Below are positions 24,001 to 31,000 of a DNA stretch of 64,000 nucleotides, in pieces (the stretch's first letter is position 1; each line of letters begins with the position of its first letter). The stretch lies in NCBI GenBank assembly GCA_963920685.1, contig OY987329.1, forward strand, positions 143,498,469-143,562,468, read 5' to 3'. The translations under genes and the position numbers were made by a program. The notes below the pieces were generated by a model. That model had not been told where the DNA came from, searched no databases, and saw nothing but the letters and a program-made list of their open reading frames with translations. The stretch comes from Polydrusus tereticollis (Eukaryota; Arthropoda; Insecta; Coleoptera; Curculionidae).

Positions 24001-27000
24001 ATATAAAATTGCTAAAATTATGGTAACTGTGTTTATTAAATCTATGCCAACCGGGCTGTATGCTTTTGTTTTGTTTCAAAATTTGTCATTTGACACTTTG
24101 GGTCAATATTTCGGGACGTTTTTTTTCCTATTTGATTAAGAGCTATTTGGCAAAAGATACACTATTAAACAAAAAATGTATCAAATTCTTCGTAGGAAAC
24201 CATCTAGAAGGTGTAAAATATCAAATGAATCACTTATCTATCATGCTGTATACGCAAAAACATGTGTCATTCATGTGTCATTTAGTATGTAGTACATTTG
24301 CGTCAAATTTGAGTCTACGTTTTAAAAATGAACCCAATTCCATTGAGAAATCGCAGTTTATCCAAAGAGGAATGTGCTATAGTTGTTGCGCTTTCTCAAG
24401 AGGGTTTTGCCCAAATTCAGTTAGCTCAGCGTTTTAATGTATCTCAAGCAAACATTTCCCGAGTGTTACAACGTTTTAATGCAACTGGAACCAATAGTCG
24501 AAGACAAGGTCAGGGTCGTCACCGAATAACAAACCCGAGACAAGACCAGTTTATTCGTGTCCAAGCGTTAAGGACAAGATTTACAACCAGTACTTTGTTA
24601 CGACGGCAATATTTAGAACGCTATAACCTTCCAATAAGTCAAAGTACCATAACAAGGAGACTTGCTGAAAACCAAATAAGACCTTATAGGGCAGCCACTG
24701 GACCTTTGCTTACTAGAGAGCATAGAAGACAACGTCTAGAATTTGCACGTGAGCACCTTAATTGGCAAGTTCAGGACTGGGCTCACGTATTGTTCTCAGA
24801 CGAGTCCAGATTTTGCCTTTTTAGTAATGATAGGCGAAATATGGTATATAGAAGACCAGGAGAGAGATACGCCCAATGCAACTTCCTAACTACCGTAAGT
24901 TATGGCGGTGGATCAGTGATGGTGTGGGGGGGCATTTCTTACGAGGACAGAACTGAACTGGTGTTGTTAAATGGTGGAAGATTAACAGCTCTTAGGTACA
25001 TTACCGATGTAATTAATCCACAAGTTTTACCCTACGCATTATTTGTGGGTGAACAATTTATGCTTATGCATGATAATGCACGGCCACATGTAGCTAGGGT
25101 GGTGCAAACCCATCTGCAAGAAGTCGGCATCGAAGCAATAAATTGGCCGTCACGCAGCCCTGATCTCAACCCTATTGAACATTTATGGGATATGATGGGT
25201 AGAAGAATCAGAGCACTGCAACCACAACCCGCAGACTTAAATGAGCTAGCAGAGAGTTTAAATGGAATATGGCATCAAATCGATCAAGGGGAGATTCAAC
25301 GTCTAATTTTGAGCATGCCACGACGTTGTCATGCTGTTATTGCAGCAAGAGGTGGAAACACCCGTTACTAATTATTAGAAAGTTATTTTTGTGTTTTTAT
25401 GTTGTAACGTTTTTGTGAATTTATTTAATAAAATTTGGCTTCAAACTTGACGTTTTAATTTTTTTTGTCTCTCAAAAACATATATACATAAACTTTCAAA
25501 ATCTATAATACTGGTCGACATCTATTTAACCGCTGTCAAGATACAGCTTTTTAGAGATTTCTACGAAGAATCTGACACATTCTACGAAGAATTTGACACA
25601 TTTTTTGTTTAATAGTGTATCTTTTGCCAAATAGCTCTTAATCAAATAGGAAAAAAAACGTCCCGAAATATTGACCCAAAGTGTCAAATGACAAATTTTG
25701 AAACAAAACAAAAGCATACAGCCCGGTTGGCATAGATTTAATAAACACAGTTACCATAATTTTAGCAATTTTATATTTATGATTTTCTCGACCCCTGTAT
25801 AATAAGAAAATGGCCATCTTTAAAAATGACTATTGTATCACGGAAAATCTATATGAAAAGAGCTTTCAAAATCTTAAATACTGGTCGAAATCTGTTCAAC
25901 CATTGCCAAGATACAGCGTTTTAAAGATTTTCCTACCAAAATTTGGCACATTTTTTGTTTAATAGTGTATCTATTGCCAAAAGACACTTATCAAAAAACT
26001 GGCAAAAAGGTCTGGAGATATTGATGTCATCTTACTAACGGCACATACCGGGAATTTCTAACTTTACCAGTTTACTCTACAGAATGTTTCAAATTTACGG
26101 CACAAAATCGCCTCTACTAATAACACCCTGTATATCAGTAGAATCGTTTTACAGATTAACGTTAGGAACTCAAAATGGTTTGTAACACCTTAAGGTACAC
26201 TGTAAACATTAGTTCGTCAAAATCGGATGAGCGGTTCATAAGATAGTTAAGAGCAAACTTTTGCTGGATTTTAGAGTATTCGCTAATTTTGACGAGAAGT
26301 GTATAAGGCGTCACAGCTTTCTTTTTCAGCTTTTTCCCAAATATTTATTGTGAAAGAAGCAGAATTTGAACGAAATTGGGCGTTAAGGGTTTTTTTCAGA
26401 TGCGAAATCCAGATCTGATATCATTATTGACGTGTACCTTGAAGAGGTCGCCGCCAGAAGTACTTCGCATTCATCTAAAACTTCCTAACTTCTTTGTATT
26501 TCGGTGTATTAAATTAATAATAAATTCTTATTTGAAAGACCCTTTCGTTCAAGAAAGCTATATTTGGTAGGCAATACGACAATACAACTATTTCTGAGAT
26601 AATTAAATTTAAATGTTTTATTGCGTACTGAAACTTGCCATTGCCTTATTCCTTCACATTTGATCCAGGCTTAGGACTAATTCTTGTTTATTAATTCGAA
26701 AAAAGACTCTTCGGGATATGTGTCTGTGTCGGGGAGATGCAATTTTTTATCGTTTAAGTTTACACAAAATTTAAAATTTCATTACATTATACAGGGTTCC
26801 CCATAATAGACTACCCATTTTATATTATTAATAAATTCCCTACGAGATAACTAAATAGGTTGTTCTCTGTGGGATTATCTTCTGTAGTCTTTGGGATTTA
26901 AGTAAATTATTAATCAAGTAGGCGCCTGTCACAAATAAATTTTAAATTAATAATTTCGTGGAACGTCATTTTTCTACCAGAAGTTTGTTAGTTTTCATCA

Positions 27001-28049
27001 ATAATTATTAAATTTTTTTGCTTTGAGACATTATTTCAACATCCGTTTGAACTTTTATGGATTACTCAGTCCAACAACGTGTGTTTTGTGTAGAAACTTA
27101 CATAAGAAGCAATTCGATAGAAGAAGTTAGGCGTGCATTCCGGCGTCAGTTTAATAACAACAATAGGGGTCACGCGCCAAATCGTAAAACTGTTAAGTTA
27201 TGGGTTCGTCATTGGCGTGAAAATGGTTCTCTACAAAATTTGAAGAAGCCTGGACGTCGAAGAACAGTTCGTACACCAGAAAATATTGAACGAGTTAGAA
27301 TTGCGTTTACGAGAAGTCCTAAAAGGTCTGCTAATCGACAAACCCTTATCCTAGGAATATCGAAGGGAAGCTTAGATCGAATTCTTCAAAGGGATTTAAA
27401 ATTTCATCCCTATAAATACCAAATGGCACAGCACCTTAGCAATCAAGATAAAGAAGCAAGGTTAGCATTTTGTCAAGAATTTTTGGATTTACATCAAGGA
27501 GCAATTCACAGTCTCCTAATGACCGACGAAGCAAATTTTTATTTGAACGGCATGGTCAATAAACAGAATTTTAGATGCTGGTCAAATGAAAATCCTCGTG
27601 AAATCTTTACACAGAACCTCCATAATCCAAAAGTTGTTGTGTGGTGTGGAGTAGGATCTTTTGGTATTATTGGCCCTTATTTTTTTGAGGGTGAAAATAA
27701 CCGCGCTGTAACAGTAACATCCGAGCGCTACGTTAATATGCTAGAGACATTTCTCATTCTAGAATTAAATAGACGAGGATTACTAAACAATGCCTTACTA
27801 TTCCAACAAGATTACGCGACGAGGCACTGCAGCCCACCAGTACGTGGTTCAGCTTAGTGTCCCTCGAACGACACTGTTTCAAAATTCTTTCATCTGGAGA
27901 ACGTCATCACTCTGGAACGGCCTCCCTGAGATCGTGTTCCCCAACGAGTATAATCTCCAAAGATTCAAGACCAACGTGAATCGTTTCCTGCGCACACGCA
28001 CCGCTCCTAGAGCGCCATAAAGGATTTATCCTGTAGTGCTGTGCCTTAT

Positions 28050-28080
<31 letters not shown>

Positions 28081-31000
28081 GATGGGGCAACAGCTCATAC
28101 CGCCAGAAACTCAATGAGGGTCCTGCGAGAAATGTTTAATGGCCGACTCATTTCTCGATTCGGAGATTTGCCTTGGCCTTCGAGGTCCCCCGACTTAACG
28201 GCACCCGATTTTTTCCTGTGGGGATATTTAAATGCCAAAGTGTTTGCGAGTCATCCAGGTACAATCGAGGAACTGAAAGTCAAAATTCGTGAAGAAGTTG
28301 AAGGAATAGACGAAGGTTTGCTACGCCGTGTAATGAACCACTTTTTATCTAATATTGAAAAATGTGTTGAAGTTGGTGGAGGTCATTTAGAAGACGTGAT
28401 TTTTAAAAGTTAGAATTAAATTAGCCAAATATTTATAAGTTATCATAAATCCCAAAGAGTTAGCTGTAATTTAGTTAAATAAAAAGTTTGTTTTGTTAAC
28501 TAAAAAAATTTTAATTCGAATATTAAAATGGGTAGTCTATTATGGGGAACCCTGTACGTACATGTCGGTATAAAAGTTAGAACTAAAAAGGTATCGCTGG
28601 GTATCCTCTTGGGGCTCTGTATCTCTGTTAAGGGGACTCTAGGAATATTTTATCATAACAAATTAGGGTTATAGGGAAAGGAAAGAAAGTGAAAAAGTCT
28701 TTCTCCACTAATTTAACAAAAGAGCAATCAAATGCTCAATTTTTTCATATTAATAAGTCTACATGTGTGACCTTCATCCTCAGGAGACAAAAGAAATGTT
28801 GTTGTTAGTATTAGCAGTAGAGAAAAAATTATTGGTGGAAGGTGACGTTGATGGAGCTTTAAAATTTGTAAAATGTATTAAGTAGTAAACGAAACTTGAT
28901 GAAAGTAATCAGCATACCGAAATGTTAGATAAAATTCAGTTCAAATTTATTTGCACAAGTTTTGTCACACTTAGTAGCTTATAAAGGAAAATGATGTTCT
29001 TCCTATGAAGGTTTTTATGAAGGGATATATAAAGAGGATTTGTGGGACATTCTAATTCATATCATGATATTTGTTTAATAGAATGAAAGAAAGATTTTGT
29101 TAGAATTTAAGTACGATTTCCATTATGTTGAAGTCACATTTATAAAGGTTTAAAAAATATTTTCCAAAAGCTTCCTTTTTAATTGTGTTTGTCTCCCTAT
29201 TTTTACATCTCAAAGATTTTATGTTTTTAACAAATTTTATTTTTTGATTAATTTCTCTACAAAATGGGGCAAACTTAATTACGGGTTACTGTAAAAATTT
29301 ATGAAAATATTTTTTAAACCTTTATAAATTTGACTTTGACAAAATGGAAATCGTACTTAAATTCTAACAAAATCTTTCTTCCATTCTCATTCTATTAAAC
29401 AAATATTATGATATGAATTAGAATGTCCCACAAATCCTCTTTATATATCCCTTCATATTTATTTTTATTTATTTATCGTATAGCTAATAGACACAATAAA
29501 AGAGAATCTTAAAATATAAAACACTAATAAAATATAGAATACAGTAGTAATATAGTCTATTTATGTAATCTATCGACTCTGGGGTCGCTATCAGGAAGTC
29601 TTCGGGTCCACCGTTATATGATCGTATGGTACATTCTTCTGTGATATGTTTGATGGTTGGGGTTTCTCCGCAGTCACAAAGAGGAGATAGTTGCTTGCCC
29701 GACTTGTGTAGAGATTATGCACATCTGCCATGTTGAGTTCTGATTCTGTTAAGCGTGGACCATGTTTTACGTGGTAGATCGAAACCCGGTGGCTTGTGGG
29801 TGATGCACGGCATGTTATTGTTTTGTTGTGCAGTCCATTCTTGAGTCCATGCATTGGTAAGGTTGAACTCATCTTCCACAGCCACCCTTGCCGTTCTTGT
29901 TGGTGGTCGTCTAGACCGAAGTCGGTTATGGTTGGCATCTTCGATATCCTGATGGATGGGTAAGTTTCTATTGTCCACAATTTTTTTATACTCGTTCGTA
30001 AGGGCATTTATTCGTCGCAGTTGAGGGGGTTGGTTTGATGACACCACCAATCATTATCATGGTGTTATTTAGCTGCGCATCTATTTAGCGTACATGTGGG
30101 CTGTTTAGCCAAACTGAAGTGCAGAATTCAGTAGTTGAAAAGACAAGACCTAGCGCAGAGGAGCACAGAGTGGAAAAATCCTTTCATAAAAACCTTCATA
30201 GGAAGAACATCATTTTCCTTCTTAAGCTACTAAGTGTGACAAACCTTGTACAAATAAATTTTCATCAAGTTTCGTTCACTACCTAAATACATTTTACAAA
30301 TTTTAAAGCTCCATCAACGTCACCTTCCACCTATAATTTTCTCTCTACTGCTAATACTAACAGCAACATTTCTTTTGTCTCCTGAGGATGAAGGTCACTA
30401 CCTTCGAAACATGTAGACTTAGTAATATGAAAAAAATTGAGCCTTTGATTGCTCCTTTATTAAATTAGTGGAGAAAGACTTTTTGACTTTCTTTCCTTTC
30501 CCTATAATTTCAACTCCATTTTGAGAATGGACTATTTCTTTAAATTAAAATTAGGGTTATTTTGACCTCCCCTATACGCTTCCAAAAGTATATCATATAC
30601 CTACCAGACCAGTATATCGATATACAGTTAAAAAGTTTTGAAAAATTTATATTATACTTATTTAAAAAATTATGGAGAAAATATCTGATCGAGATACATA
30701 AACGAATTAAATGTATTTAAATTCGATCAGGATACAGATTTAAATTGTTTGTGTGGCTTTATTGTAGTTTATAATATCTGATCATTAGATACTTTTAGTT
30801 TTTTTATCAGTGGCGTGCGGTCCATGGAAGCGATGGAAGCACTGCTTCCCCTACCGCTTTCATAAGACAAAACAAATTTTATATTAATCTATACCTATCC
30901 ATACAATTAAAATACCCAAGTATTTATTTCTATCTAATTTCCAAACCAAATCCGGCCCTGTATGCATCTCTGACCAACGCAATATTAAATTTATCGAAGT

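Larger units (their letters stand above)
26792..28554 (+). mobile_element. DD41D mariner, split by a LINE insertion
   Basis: Inverted repeats CAGGGTTCCCCATAATAGAC (26792) and its inverse (ending 28554) match over 31 bases and are flanked by TA (26790-26791, 28555-28556). Without the 27813-28078 insertion the element is about 1.5 kb. Confidence 0.95.
28665..30545. repeat. Foldback element with hammerhead relics, split by a LINE
   Basis: Left arm 28665-29165 and right arm (29300-29457 plus 30183-30530) are inverted copies around a centre near 29166-29299. Both outer parts carry CTCCTGAGGATGAAGGT (28766-28787 reversed; 30379-30395 forward) beside ACATGTAG, the hammerhead-like module. The right side continues into ATTTCAACTCCATTTTG..ATGGACTA, the tail shared with the repeats at 7596 and 45656. 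No coding sequence of its own was found. Confidence 0.75.

Noticed and set aside
24060..24437. Frame MLLFCFKICHLTLWVN.. in the Tc1 left arm, seen again at 25526-25717 reversed
   Set aside because: It appears twice only because the arms are inverted repeats. No domain, and it overlaps the real transposase start.
28036..28083. Poly-lysine peptide leading into the mariner C-terminus
   Set aside because: This is the LINE poly(A) tail read in frame; the in-frame ATG is an accident.
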